NCBI RefSeq assembly: GCF_000317575.1
Contig: NC_019748.1
Span: 3,368,501-3,432,500, forward strand
Reading direction: 5' to 3'
Length of the DNA stretch: 64,000 nucleotides
DNA from: Stanieria cyanosphaera PCC 7437
GTDB taxonomy: Bacteria; Cyanobacteriota; Cyanobacteriia; Cyanobacteriales; Xenococcaceae
Positions 43,432-52,677 of the stretch are shown piece after piece (positions within the stretch are counted from its first letter, which is position 1; the number at the start of each line of letters is the position of its first letter). Position numbers and translations under genes: made by a program. The notes under the pieces were generated by a model. The model was not told the DNA's origin, searched no databases, and was given only the letters and a program-made list of their open reading frames with translations.

Positions 43432-44097
43432 TTAACTATTACTTTCTTGTAATTTATAGCTATTTTCTGGTAGAGATGGACGCAAACATAGATAAATTAA
43501 AGTCCCAAACAAAGGAACTACAGCTATGAGCCAAAACAACCAATTATAATTAATATTTCTTCTACTGAGATCGTCTTTAACTAAAGTAGGCAATAACAAT
43601 ACTAATAAACAAAAATCCAAACTCATCACATGAATAAATTTACTAGTTTGCCACTGGTAAATAAAATCTGACCAATTGCCATAAATTAAACCAAAACTCA
43701 GTAGCACGATCGCAGCTATAATTAAAATAATTCCAGTTAGACGAGCATCAACAATTTTGATGAAAAGATTTTTATCTCCCTGCCAAGTAGGATTAGATTG
43801 GCGCAAAGCTAAATAAGGAAGTAAAGCAAAAGCACCTACTCCCAAAGAAGCGATTGCAAAAGGTGCAGCTTTAATTTTTTGTCCATCGCCATCAATAAAC
43901 AAAAAACAAGCATAAATCCCTGGTAAAACTCCCATGAGATTAAACAAAGCGATCACTAAAGGATTGATGTTATCCCAATTACCCGTAGAAAGATTAACAA
44001 TCAAATCAAAAGTATTCGGTTGAGTAGCAGGAGCAAACAAAAAGGCATAACTCACAAAAGTTAGCCAAATTAATCCAAAAACAATTTTTCTCGACAT
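43432..44097 (-). CDS. Multi-pass membrane protein of unknown function
   Basis: 221 residues with about six membrane segments (for example IVFGLIWLTFVSYAFLFAP, LVIALFNLMGVLPGIYACFLF, IASLGVGAFALLPYLAL, TGIILIIAAIVLLSFGLIY and NWLFWLIAVVPLFGTLIYL). The repeated P-G and D-G-D loop (FIDGDGQKIKAAPFA) has no known role that I can name. Such proteins are common in cyanobacteria. It diverges from the sulfite reductase gene (281 bases between), so they may share control. Confidence 0.7.
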   Translation of the reverse strand: MSRKIVFGLIWLTFVSYAFLFAPATQPNTFDLIVNLSTGNWDNINPLVIALFNLMGVLPGIYACFLFIDGDGQKIKAAPFAIASLGVGAFALLPYLALRQSNPTWQGDKNLFIKIVDARLTGIILIIAAIVLLSFGLIYGNWSDFIYQWQTSKFIHVMSLDFCLLVLLLPTLVKDDLSRRNINYNWLFWLIAVVPLFGTLIYLCLRPSLPENSYKLQESNS

Positions 44098-44378
44098 AAT
44101 CTAGTTAATTTAAGTCATGCATATTTATATAAAGAAAGATAACAAATCTTTAATTAAACTGTTATTGATGAAGCTATACGGTAGTTTCCTAAATTATTGA
44201 CAACTGAGCAGTAGAACCAAAAAAAACGTGTCTGTTGTTACTAAAAATGAGAAGATAGAAATTCTACCTGAAGTGCGATCGCTATAGGGATTGTTAACGA
44301 TAAGATCGAGAATAAGTTTTCTGGCCAATTTATCACCATCCCCAAAAAGTTTACTGACGAGAATCCAATCAAAGAAGA

Positions 44379-46319
44379 ATGGTACAAACTCCAATTTCTC
44401 CCGACAAAAAATTGTCCAAGCTAGAAGGATTGAAAGAAAAAAGCAATTTTTTACGAGAACCTCTAGCTACCGAATTATTAGAAGATACTACTCACTTTAG
44501 TGAAAATGCTATTCAACTCTTAAAATTTCATGGCTCTTATCAACAAGATAATCGTGATAATCGAGTCAAAGGTCAAGAAAAAGATTATCAAATGATGCTG
44601 CGTACACGTTCTCCTGGAGGGTTTATTCCAGCAGAATTGTATTTAACTTTGGAGCGACTTTCTGAAGAATACGGCAATCATACCCTTCGAGTTACTACCC
44701 GCCAAGGTTTTCAAATTCACGGCATTCTCAAAAAAAATCTCAAAACAACGATTAGTGAGATTGTTCGTAGTATGGGGTCGACTTTAGGTGCTTGTGGAGA
44801 TCTCAACCGTAACGTTATGGCACCTCCTGCGCCCTTTAAAAATAAGCCTGAATATCAGTATGCTTGGGAATATGCCAATAAAATTGCTGACTTACTAACT
44901 CCTCAAACCGGTGCCTATTATGAAATTTGGCTTGATGGAGAAAAAGTTATTAGTGCTGAAGAAGCTGAAGAAGTCAAAGCAGCTAGACAACGCAATGGTA
45001 ATGGCACGATTTTTCATGACTGTGAAGAACCAATTTACGGTAAACACTATATGCCTCGGAAATTTAAATGTAGTGTTACCGTGCCAGGAGACAACTCCAT
45101 TGATGTCTATACCCACGATGTCAGTTTGGTAGTCATTACCAACAAAAAAGGTAAATTAGAAGGGTTTAATATTCTGGCTGGTGGCGGTTTAGGTAGAACT
45201 CACAAAAAAGAAGATACCTTTCCTCGCATAGCGGATCCGATTGGTTATGTCGCCAAAGAAGATGTTTACGACTTGATGAAAGCCATTGTCGCAACTCAAA
45301 GAGATTATGGCGATCGCTCTGACCGTCGTCACGCTAGAATGAAGTATCTACTCGAAGATTGGGGTGTAGATAAATTTAAAGCCAAAGTAGAAGAATATTT
45401 TGGTAAGTCAATTGCACCGTTTAAAGATTTACCAAAGTGGAAATATCAAGATTTCTTAGGTTGGCATGAACAAGGAGACGGCAAACTCTTTTTAGGTATT
45501 TCTGTAGAAAACGGTAGAGTCAAAAATGAAGGCAAATTTCAGCTAAAAACAGCCCTACGGGAGATTATCGAACAATTTCATCTACCGATGCGTTTAACTG
45601 CCAATCATAATATCATTCTCTATGATATTGAACCTACCCAAAAGCAGAGCATCGCAAAAATTCTGACCAAACGAGGAATCGAACTCAATCCAGAGGCAAT
45701 TGATCCTTTAATCCGTTATTCTATGGCTTGTCCTGCCTTCCCTACTTGCGGTTTAGCAATTACGGAATCAGAACGCGCCCTACCTGGAGTTATCGCTCGT
45801 CTGCGTACTTTATTGGATCATTTAGGAATGGCAGAGGAAAACTTTGTAGTTCGTATGACTGGTTGCCCCAATGGTTGCGCTCGTCCTTATATGGCAGAAT
45901 TAGGCTTTGTGGGTATTGTACCTGAAACCTATCAAATCTGGTTAGGAGGAACGCCCGATCAAACTCGATTAGCTAAACCCTATACCGATAAAATGCCTGT
46001 AGAAGATCTAGAAACCTTCTTTGAGCCAATTTTTGTCTATTTTAAACAAAATCGCCAACCAGAAGAAAGTTTTGGTATCTTTTGTGACCGCGTTGGGTTT
46101 GATGCCCTACGCCAATTTTCTGCAAACTACACCTTAGGAAGTTATATGGAAACAGATACTAGCAAAAAACGCAAATTCCGCAAAAACCAACAACGAGTTA
46201 GTGTACCAGATGAGCTTTTCCCTCGCTTAAAAGATGCTGCTAAACAAGAGGGAAGACCAATGAACCAAATTATTGCTGATGCTTTAAACGATTATTTTAC
46301 TAAAAGAGGCAATAATTAG
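44379..46319 (+). CDS. sir: Ferredoxin-dependent sulfite reductase
   Basis: 646 residues. Six-electron reduction of sulfite to sulfide with ferredoxin, on a siroheme coupled to a [4Fe-4S] cluster. The four cluster Cys are in ACPAFPTC (451, 457) and GCPNGC (496, 500). The ferredoxin-sulfite reductase features [10 protein letters not shown] and the N-terminal [22 protein letters not shown] are normal. After about residue 600 there is a C-terminal extension, [20 protein letters not shown], with helix and turn pattern of a ribbon-helix-helix DNA-binding domain. This extension is the unusual part. Confidence 0.96.
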   Translation: MVQTPISPDKKLSKLEGLKEKSNFLREPLATELLEDTTHFSENAIQLLKFHGSYQQDNRDNRVKGQEKDYQMMLRTRSPGGFIPAELYLTLERLSEEYGNHTLRVTTRQGFQIHGILKKNLKTTISEIVRSMGSTLGACGDLNRNVMAPPAPFKNKPEYQYAWEYANKIADLLTPQTGAYYEIWLDGEKVISAEEAEEVKAARQRNGNGTIFHDCEEPIYGKHYMPRKFKCSVTVPGDNSIDVYTHDVSLVVITNKKGKLEGFNILAGGGLGRTHKKEDTFPRIADPIGYVAKEDVYDLMKAIVATQRDYGDRSDRRHARMKYLLEDWGVDKFKAKVEEYFGKSIAPFKDLPKWKYQDFLGWHEQGDGKLFLGISVENGRVKNEGKFQLKTALREIIEQFHLPMRLTANHNIILYDIEPTQKQSIAKILTKRGIELNPEAIDPLIRYSMACPAFPTCGLAITESERALPGVIARLRTLLDHLGMAEENFVVRMTGCPNGCARPYMAELGFVGIVPETYQIWLGGTPDQTRLAKPYTDKMPVEDLETFFEPIFVYFKQNRQPEESFGIFCDRVGFDALRQFSANYTLGSYMETDTSKKRKFRKNQQRVSVPDELFPRLKDAAKQEGRPMNQIIADALNDYFTKRGNN

Positions 46320-46387
46320 TTAAAATCTATGGGTTTTGGATGGCTTAGAAGCATTCAAAGCTCATATTTTTTAAATATTGATTAAAT

Positions 46388-46414
46388 ACTGACCCAGGTC
46401 ATGCTTGAGTCAGT
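46388..46414 (+). terminator. Hairpin after sulfite reductase
   Basis: Arms actgac (46388-46393) and gtcagt (46409-46414) followed by tttaaatt, between two genes that converge. A plausible terminator. Confidence 0.5.
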
Positions 46415-46439
46415 TTTAAATTAACAATTACAATTTGCT

Positions 46440-47210
46440 TCAGATTGGCATAATTTCTCCCGAAATTGCTAATTCTAATAGAGGTTGCTTCGTCAGACAA
46501 TACCAATGGCAAGTATATAAATCTGGATATTGATTTCGTAAACTAGCTAACGCAGGTGCAGCCGGAAAAGGCCACAGTCGGTCAAAGATAATTTCGCTAT
46601 TATGAATGCTGAACTGAATTAGATATACTGCCGAAGGAGCAGATAAAGACTTTAATAGCTGATTAGCCAGGTGGTAAAGAGATTTGCGTAAGCGAATTGA
46701 TAAATCAATTGGTTGTTCATAAGAATTAGGAATAGCACCTTCTCCAATCACTTCACCGTAAAGAGGTGTTTGATTGTTGAAAACTATCGGTAACCAAAGA
46801 TGTCCTAACCAAGAATCTCCTACACTGGTTTTGTACCCCAAATTATTTTCGACCCAACGTCTTCTCCCGACAATATCTCTGCAAGCAGAATAGATTTTTT
46901 TGCCTGGAAACTCAAAGTATTCTGGTAATTGAATTGTCAGAGGACAATAAATTAATTCTGAATCATCATTAACTGGTTTATTAGATTTCGACCATAAATT
47001 ACCAGCAGCAACTACCTCTATTCCTACAGGCTGTGAACTAGTAGCAATGCCTTGTTTAAGTGCAGCGACCATTTTTTCCGTTACTGGTGAACCAGAAATT
47101 GTTTTTCCCTGTTCGTTTACTTCAGCGTTAACGATAATTAAAACTTTTTTCATTCCCCTTCCATGGTTGTCAAGTACAGCTACTACTCTTTCCCTATTCA
47201 CAATAGCCAT
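46440..47210 (-). CDS. Conserved-looking hypothetical protein
   Basis: About 256 residues from ATG 47210, preceded by gagg. A TTG four codons upstream and an ATG at 47153 are alternatives. Soluble, mixed alpha/beta, with no family I can name. Notable are an N-terminal beta-strand run (KKVLIIVNAEVNEQGKTISG), a central RRRWVENNLGYKTSVGDSWLGHLWLPIVF and a C-terminal DRLWPFPAAPALASLRN. It stands alone: converges with sulfite reductase on one side and has 770 gene-free bases on the other. Confidence 0.65.
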   Translation of the reverse strand: MAIVNRERVVAVLDNHGRGMKKVLIIVNAEVNEQGKTISGSPVTEKMVAALKQGIATSSQPVGIEVVAAGNLWSKSNKPVNDDSELIYCPLTIQLPEYFEFPGKKIYSACRDIVGRRRWVENNLGYKTSVGDSWLGHLWLPIVFNNQTPLYGEVIGEGAIPNSYEQPIDLSIRLRKSLYHLANQLLKSLSAPSAVYLIQFSIHNSEIIFDRLWPFPAAPALASLRNQYPDLYTCHWYCLTKQPLLELAISGEIMPI

Positions 47211-47993
47211 TTCCTCGATCAATTATGTCTCACAATTAATTCTTTTAGAAAAGTTTACGAGTAGTTTGAGTTGCTAATTTGAATGATTGATCGCGCTATG
47301 TCAAGACAATTTTGACACTCAATCGAGAGTATATATCATAGAATACAAATCTTTAGTGATCTTGCAACGCAGCTTAACTAAGTTGCTTGACATAAATTTA
47401 TCTAGGGCAACAGTTGGCTTGATTTTTTTGGTTAGAATCATAATTTAAGAAATGCCAATTGGGAATTTGCTTTTTTACAATACTTGTGTGTGTGGGGCAA
47501 TGATTTGATAATTCTGTTTTGGGTTGGCTCGAGAGCTTCCATTTACTTTTCTAACCTAAATCCTTCTAGAGAGCTTGAGTTGTGACAATTTTAATAATAG
47601 TTAACAATACTTGAAATCTATATTTAGTTGTGTTTTTTGGATTGCTTAGTTAAATTTTACTACCTTTTTGATTTGTTTAGGTCAACCATTCCCCTGAGTT
47701 TAATTGAGGTGGAGAATCCGCTTTTGCCTCAAGCCGGTGAAGTTACTTCACCACCGTTTGTTTGGAGGCGGAGTATCAATAACTCTGATACGGTCTAAAT
47801 TAAACTATCTCAAGCTATAACAGCAAATTTTGCTCTACGGTAGAGAAACTATTACTTGAGTTTAAAAATTTCAGGATAATAACTTAAAGCAATCAGAAAA
47901 AATTTGAGTTCACCTGACACAATAGAACAAAATAACAACTATTGTTTTCAAAACCTGATCTTTCTCTAAAATTAACTTAATTATTAATTAAGA
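47211..47993. other. Long gene-free region before the SucC-like gene
   Basis: No coding frame was found over about 780 bases, which is the longest gap in the window. It holds the structured element at 47697-47806. The rest is AT-rich with short repeats such as gagagctt (near 47534 and 47570). Confidence 0.6.
47697..47806 (+). ncRNA. Candidate structured RNA upstream of the SucC-like gene
   Basis: A closing helix, agtttaatt (47697-47705) with aattaaact (47798-47806), encloses a multi-hairpin core. Pieces are tccgc (47717-47721) with gcgga (47768-47772), ggtgaag/cttcacc (47736-47742, 47746-47752) and gtatca/tgatac (47773-47778, 47786-47791). The set makes a compact three-way or four-way fold. 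It may be a leader RNA of the sucC-like gene 187 bases downstream, an independent small RNA, or a palindromic mobile relic. No known riboswitch class was recognised. Confidence 0.35.
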
Positions 47994-49226
47994 ATGGAAT
48001 TACTTGAATATCAAGCTAAAGAATTGTTTCGTGAGGTGGGAATACCTGTTTTACCATCCCAAAAGATTGCAGAACCTAGAGAACTAAAAAAATTACAAAT
48101 TCCTTATCCTGTGGTTTTAAAATCTCAAGTAAAAGTAGGAGGACGAGGCAAAGCTGGTGGTATTCGTTTTGTAGCTAATACTATTGATGCGATCGCTGCT
48201 GCTCGGGCAATTTTTAATTTGTCTATTTTAGGTGAATATCCGAAATTTATTCTTGCAGAAGCTCAATTTAACGCAGAGCAGGAGTTTTTTCTGGCGGTTG
48301 TGTTAGATTACGATCTTCAATGCCCTGTACTGTTGGGTTCAGCCACGGGAGGAATGAATGTTGAACTGTTATTAGAAAATTTACAGAAAGTTGTAGTTGA
48401 AAACAATTTCTCTTCTTTTTTGGCTCGTCGTTTGGCTGTCAAAATGGGACTCAAATCTCATTTGCTTCAATCTGTTAGTGATGTGATTGAAAAAATGTAT
48501 CGTCTCTTTCAGGAAAAAGATTTGGAGTTAATTGAAATTAATCCTTTAGGGGTCAATGCTTCTGGTCAATTAATGGCTTTGGATGGCAAAATTACGGTCA
48601 ATGATTATGCTTGGGCAAGACATCAAGAGTTAACTGCTTTAAATTCAGTTAATCAAGTTTCAGAAATACCTGATTCTACTCAACCACAATGGTCTTGGTA
48701 CGATGATAAAGGTAAAGTAGCGATCATTTGTAATCATCCAGATTTGGCTTTATTAACCTGGGATTTAGTTGCTCAAAGTAAAGGCAAACCTGCTTGTTGT
48801 GCGGTTATTTCAGAAGTTAATTCTGTTTTAACTGCATCTGAACAACTACACCAAGTTTTAGCTCAGTTACCTGACCTTAAAGGGCTTAAAGTCATTTTAA
48901 TTAATGTTTTGACCGACCAAGCAACCGAGCAAGAATTGATTGAAGCGATCGCTGAATATTTAGAAATTATCATTGAACCACAATCTAAATCAACTGGGGA
49001 AGAAAGACAATTAGTTGCTAATGGTGCTTTAGTTCGTTCTCGACCTACTTCAGTCAATAAATCTTTTGTCAATCGCAAACCTTTGTCTTCAGTCAAATTT
49101 GTTTTGCGTTTTCTTAGCTCTAAACTGGATTGGTTTCCAGAAACAGAATCAGAACAACAGGTTTATTGTGCAGAAAATCTAGAAGAGGCTGTTGCTCAAG
49201 CAATTAGTTTGGTTAAATCTAAGTAG
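47994..49226 (+). CDS. sucC: SucC-like ATP-grasp protein (succinyl-CoA ligase beta subunit homologue), divergent
   Basis: 410 residues. The N-terminal ATP-grasp half (about 1-235) is good: MELLEYQAKELF at the start, KVGGRGKAGGI, EINPLGVNASGQLMALDGK. The C-terminal ligase half (about 235-410) is not like active SucC: it has no glycine-rich NGAGLAMGT or GGGA loop and no FGGI, and it ends in a region I cannot align. So activity as a succinyl-CoA ligase is doubtful. The SucD-like gene follows 159 bases downstream, with heptamer repeats between. Confidence 0.75.
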   Translation: MELLEYQAKELFREVGIPVLPSQKIAEPRELKKLQIPYPVVLKSQVKVGGRGKAGGIRFVANTIDAIAAARAIFNLSILGEYPKFILAEAQFNAEQEFFLAVVLDYDLQCPVLLGSATGGMNVELLLENLQKVVVENNFSSFLARRLAVKMGLKSHLLQSVSDVIEKMYRLFQEKDLELIEINPLGVNASGQLMALDGKITVNDYAWARHQELTALNSVNQVSEIPDSTQPQWSWYDDKGKVAIICNHPDLALLTWDLVAQSKGKPACCAVISEVNSVLTASEQLHQVLAQLPDLKGLKVILINVLTDQATEQELIEAIAEYLEIIIEPQSKSTGEERQLVANGALVRSRPTSVNKSFVNRKPLSSVKFVLRFLSSKLDWFPETESEQQVYCAENLEEAVAQAISLVKSK

Positions 49227-49240
49227 TTTATTTCAGTGAC

Positions 49241-49299
49241 CAGTTATCAGTTATCAGTTATCAGTTATCAGTTATCAGTTATCAGTTATCAGTTATCAG
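49241..49299 (+). repeat. Heptanucleotide tandem repeat (cagttat x8)
   Basis: Eight perfect copies of cagttat plus a final cag. This matches the short tandemly repeated repetitive (STRR) heptamers described in cyanobacteria. Copy number at such sites commonly varies by slippage. Confidence 0.95.
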
Positions 49300-49385
49300 A
49301 AAATAGTAGATAATAGGCAACCAGGTTGTAAATTTTCTGCCTTCTGCTTTTTACTTTTTCTTAATCAGTTAATTTTAATAAATAT

Positions 49386-50297
49386 ATGAATTTGTCTTCA
49401 CGCAGTCGGATTTTAATCCAGGGAATTGACTCTCCTGTAGCTAGTGACTACGCTCTCCAAATGAAAGCCTATGGAACTAAAATTGTGGCAGGAATTAGCG
49501 CAGGTTTAGGAGGAGAAACAATCGCAGAAATTCCCGTGTTCGATCTGGTCGAAGATGCGATCGCTACAGTAGGCAAAGTTGAAGCGACTTTAATTTTTGT
49601 TCATCCTTATCAAGTTCTTGATGCAGCTAAAGAAGCTTTGGCTGCTAAAATTCCAAGAATTATTTTGCTAACTAATGGTGTTCCTCCTTTAGATTTGATT
49701 TGTCTTCTACAAGAGGCGAAGAAAACCAATACTCTAATTTTAGGGCCTGGAAGCAGTGGGATTATTCTTCCTGAAAAAATTAGTTTAGGTAAACTTAATC
49801 TCCAGTTATATACTGCAGGCAAAATTGGCTTAATTAGTAGTAGCGAATCTTTAGCTTACGAAGTAGTTTTGGAGTTAAATCGAGTTGGGTTAGGACAATC
49901 TTTGGTGGTGACAATTGGCAATGAACCAATGATTGGTTCTAATTTTCAACAGTGGTTATCGATCTTGGCAACAGACAGTAGTACCGAAGCAATAATTTTA
50001 ATTGGACAACCAGAATCAAGTCATCTCGAAGTTGCTAATTATTATCGTACTGCTAAGTTAAAAAAACCAGTCATTGCCTATTTAGTAGGATTGAACGCTC
50101 CCAAAGAAAAAATCTATCGAGATGCGACTACCATTATTGCCAATCAACTATCCTATTCTGTTTCTACTGATAATAACGACAATGAAATTATTAATGCTTT
50201 AAAACAAGCAGGTGTTTTAATCGCTAAATGTCCTTCAGAAATTTCTACTTTACTTTCTAAAAGTCTATCAGCCGAAAAGTTAGCTCAAAAAAATTAG
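49386..50297 (+). CDS. sucD: SucD-like protein (succinyl-CoA ligase alpha subunit homologue), lacking catalytic His region
   Basis: 303 residues. The N-terminal CoA-binding Rossmann part is recognisable (RILIQGIDSPVASDYALQMKAYGTKIVAGISAGLGG), as is the ligase part (GKIGLISSSESLAYEVVLELNRVGLGQSLVVTIGNEPMIGS). The phospho-His signature GHAGA of SucD is replaced by YRDATTII near residues 244-251, with no His, and GPNCPG reads GPGSSG. With the matching changes in the upstream protein, this looks like a degenerate or repurposed pair. Name follows homology only. Confidence 0.75.
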   Translation: MNLSSRSRILIQGIDSPVASDYALQMKAYGTKIVAGISAGLGGETIAEIPVFDLVEDAIATVGKVEATLIFVHPYQVLDAAKEALAAKIPRIILLTNGVPPLDLICLLQEAKKTNTLILGPGSSGIILPEKISLGKLNLQLYTAGKIGLISSSESLAYEVVLELNRVGLGQSLVVTIGNEPMIGSNFQQWLSILATDSSTEAIILIGQPESSHLEVANYYRTAKLKKPVIAYLVGLNAPKEKIYRDATTIIANQLSYSVSTDNNDNEIINALKQAGVLIAKCPSEISTLLSKSLSAEKLAQKN

Positions 50298-50309
50298 CAA
50301 TTTTTGGTT

Positions 50310-51149
50310 TTATTCCTGTTGATGGGAAAACTGGTAAGCACCCAACCAAGCAAGTGCGATCGCAAAAATCAACAAAATAGGAATCGAATACCAGGGAAAT
50401 TGGGATAAAGGTAAATAAGCAGCAGCCCTTAAACCAATACTAGTATAGGTTAAGGGTAAACAATAAACCACTACTTTGAGTAAACCTGGTAAATTGCTAG
50501 GATCGAAGAAAGTACCGCCCAAGAAAGACATTGGTACAATTAGAAAGTTGTTATATAAACCGACGCTTTCTAAAGATTTAACCTTTAAGCCAACAATTAC
50601 TCCTAATCCAGCAAAAACAGCACAATTAAGGATTAATAAACTCAAAAATAAAGGATTTAAAAAACTGCCAATTTTACCTGTAAATAAAATCGCCACCAAA
50701 ATAACCGAAGCAGCAGTCATCACTCCGCGAAGAATACCAGCCAACATTTTCCCCAAATGTAAAGCTAAAGGATGAACTGGTAATAATAATAATTCTTCAA
50801 AAGTTTGAGTAAACAAGCGATCGCCACAAATCGAAAAGGTAGTGCCACCAAAACTAATAGTCATCGAAGATAAGGCTACCATTCCAGGCAAAATAAACTG
50901 TAAATAATTCTCTCCAGCACTTGGTTCAATCGAGCGGTCAATTGTACTACCTAAACCCAAACCAAAAGCAAAAATATAGATCAAAGGAGAAATTAATCCA
51001 GTAGCAGCAATTTGAGCAATTCTGGCACGTAAATCTAACCATTCACCCCAAAAGATGGTAAGGGTATCTACCAAAATATTTTTTAGTTCAGAAGAGGAGT
51101 ATCTTTGAATAATTGTTTTACTAAGAGAAGTTAAAGCTTGAGATTTCAC
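50310..51149 (-). CDS. ABC-2 type transporter permease
   Basis: 279 residues, about six membrane segments: 35-60, 75-95, 125-150, 158-180, 190-210, 240-265. ABC-2 features include FGLGLGSTI before the second segment and GGTFFDPSNLPGLL in the last loop, a typical ABC-2 signature (NodJ/DrrB type). Exports polysaccharide, lipid or drugs together with an ATPase. No ATPase is adjacent, so the partner lies elsewhere. Converges with the SucD-like gene (12 bases between). Confidence 0.88.
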   Translation of the reverse strand: MKSQALTSLSKTIIQRYSSSELKNILVDTLTIFWGEWLDLRARIAQIAATGLISPLIYIFAFGLGLGSTIDRSIEPSAGENYLQFILPGMVALSSMTISFGGTTFSICGDRLFTQTFEELLLLPVHPLALHLGKMLAGILRGVMTAASVILVAILFTGKIGSFLNPLFLSLLILNCAVFAGLGVIVGLKVKSLESVGLYNNFLIVPMSFLGGTFFDPSNLPGLLKVVVYCLPLTYTSIGLRAAAYLPLSQFPWYSIPILLIFAIALAWLGAYQFSHQQE

Positions 51150-51545
51150 TAGTTAGACTGGTTATGAGTAATAAATCCGCTCTCCTTTAATATTATTTAA
51201 CAAATTGACATAATTTTTTCAATTAGCAAGACTGATTGCTGAGATTGAGATTATTGATTCAGATATTAATAAATTATTTATTTAAATATTTTTGGGTGAA
51301 GAACAAGCTAACTTAGTAAGTAGTCAGTATTTACCAGTCAGATTTATATGACTTCTAACGAATTATTTACGCTACTAATTCTCCTTAGCCCAGGAATGCT
51401 ATTGTCAATCCTGATCATGGTGACCTTTGCTAAGGGAGGATAAACTATCAATAGTGAAGTTGAAATCAACCCAGTAATAATCCGATGGAAGAAAGAAAAG
51501 AATCTTCCACCTACACCAAGTTGGTTCGATTAATCATGATTGTGA
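51150..51545. other. Spacer containing one 31-residue frame
   Basis: The stretch between the ABC-2 permease and the DUF760 gene holds a small hydrophobic ORF (51348-51443). I see no other feature, except a second 31-codon frame (51485-51580) overlapping the DUF760 gene, judged weak. Confidence 0.5.
51348..51443 (+). CDS. Candidate 31-residue single-helix membrane protein
   Basis: ATG 51348 to TAA 51443. It encodes MTSNELFTLLILLSPGMLLS and eleven more residues (ILIMVTFAKGG): a short polar N-terminus, one hydrophobic helix and a K-G-G end. Size and layout match the small subunits of photosynthetic and respiratory membrane complexes (PetN, PsbM, Psb30 and similar), but none of these sequences matches. 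No clear Shine-Dalgarno. A good candidate for a real small protein. Confidence 0.5.
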   Translation: MTSNELFTLLILLSPGMLLSILIMVTFAKGG

Positions 51546-51896
51546 TTATGGAGATTCCTCTTCTTGAAAGGAAGAGTTAAAAGGTTCAGAACTAGAAAGC
51601 GTTTCCTCAAGATCCATTCTTTTTTCAACCTGACAAAGAAAATAGCCAGTCATCATCGCCGAAGCTAAAAGATGAGCTAAATTTTCTCGATCAGTGGTTA
51701 CTTTGACGTTAAAATCTTCAGAGGGAAGCATTCCTACCAATCCTTGAACATTTTGAGAAATAATCTCTTTGATTTCTTGACTGGCAGATTGAGCTATCCT
51801 TGCCAAAACTTCAGGCTGCTGCTGACGAAGATAACGAATTAACGTATTATCTTGAGAAGTTTGTTGTTCGGATTCAAAAAAATCAAAATTAAACAT
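51546..51896 (-). CDS. DUF760 family protein
   Basis: 116 residues. The DUF760 block QNVQGLVGMLPSEDFNVKV followed by TTDRENLAHLLASAMMTGYFLCQVE is distinctive. Found in cyanobacteria and plastids of plants. Helical, soluble, role unclear. It lies 117 bases upstream of scpB on the same strand. Confidence 0.9.
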   Translation of the reverse strand: MFNFDFFESEQQTSQDNTLIRYLRQQQPEVLARIAQSASQEIKEIISQNVQGLVGMLPSEDFNVKVTTDRENLAHLLASAMMTGYFLCQVEKRMDLEETLSSSEPFNSSFQEEESP

Positions 51897-52013
51897 TACT
51901 CATCCAAATTTTGGATATACATTTTCTCTACTTTGACATAATACTCTTAGTGACCGCTAGTGAGTTACTCACAAAAACCGAACTGATTGATAATAAACAA
52001 ATAAGCTTCAGGT

Positions 52014-52535
52014 TTATCCCTGTTGCAATAGGGTATTTGTCTGTAACTCTTTTTCCGCATCAATTTCAAAGTACTGATGGAATTTATTAGTTATTTCTAG
52101 CCAATAAGAACGACCATCAGCTTGAGGACGTTTACGAATAAATCCTAATTTTACCAGTTCGGCAACTTGTTGATAAGCACTACTGCCTCGTAGCTCGATT
52201 AATTCTGTTTGCAAAATCGGATTTTTAAGTGCGATCGCTGCTAACGTTCTCAAAGTGCCTGTTCCGAGTTCAGCAGGAACTAATTCTTGAAGAATATTTT
52301 TATAAGCTGCTCTTAATTGCAGACTATAACCGAGGGTAGTTTCTACTATTTCTAAGGCACTATCTCGGTGAGCATAATCATTCATCAACTCAATTAAAGC
52401 TTCTTGAATTAGATCAAGATCTTTTTGTGTTTTTTCTTCGGTAAACTCACAACCAAGACAGCTACCGATTTCCTCCAAAGACAGAGGTTGTCCTTTGATA
52501 TAAAGAATTGCCTCAATCTTAGTTGCTAATTTCAA
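52014..52535 (-). CDS. scpB: Segregation and condensation protein ScpB
   Basis: 173 residues with two winged helix domains (KIEAILYIKGQPLSLEEIGSCLG at the start, LGTGTLRTLAAIALKNPILQTELIELRGSSAYQQVAELVKLGFI in the second half). It bridges ScpA and SMC in chromosome condensation and segregation. Normal length. The partner scpA is not in the window. Confidence 0.93.
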   Translation of the reverse strand: MKLATKIEAILYIKGQPLSLEEIGSCLGCEFTEEKTQKDLDLIQEALIELMNDYAHRDSALEIVETTLGYSLQLRAAYKNILQELVPAELGTGTLRTLAAIALKNPILQTELIELRGSSAYQQVAELVKLGFIRKRPQADGRSYWLEITNKFHQYFEIDAEKELQTNTLLQQG

Positions 52536-52677
52536 CTTTCTTAACCCTAACGATAATTATTATTATTCAATCAAAGAATTAAAATCAATTTATCACTTAT
52601 AAAAGTCAAGATAAAGATCACAATGGTGATGTTCGACTGCTCTGAAAATTTACTATTTGAGAAGAGCAATAACACGA

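Noticed and set aside
47536-47580. gagagctt direct repeats as an attachment site
   Set aside because: Only 8 bases are shared and no integrase or boundary gene is near.
51485-51580. 31-codon frame MEERKESSTYTKLVRLIMIV...
   Set aside because: It overlaps the DUF760 coding region and lacks a ribosome-binding site; too weak to call.
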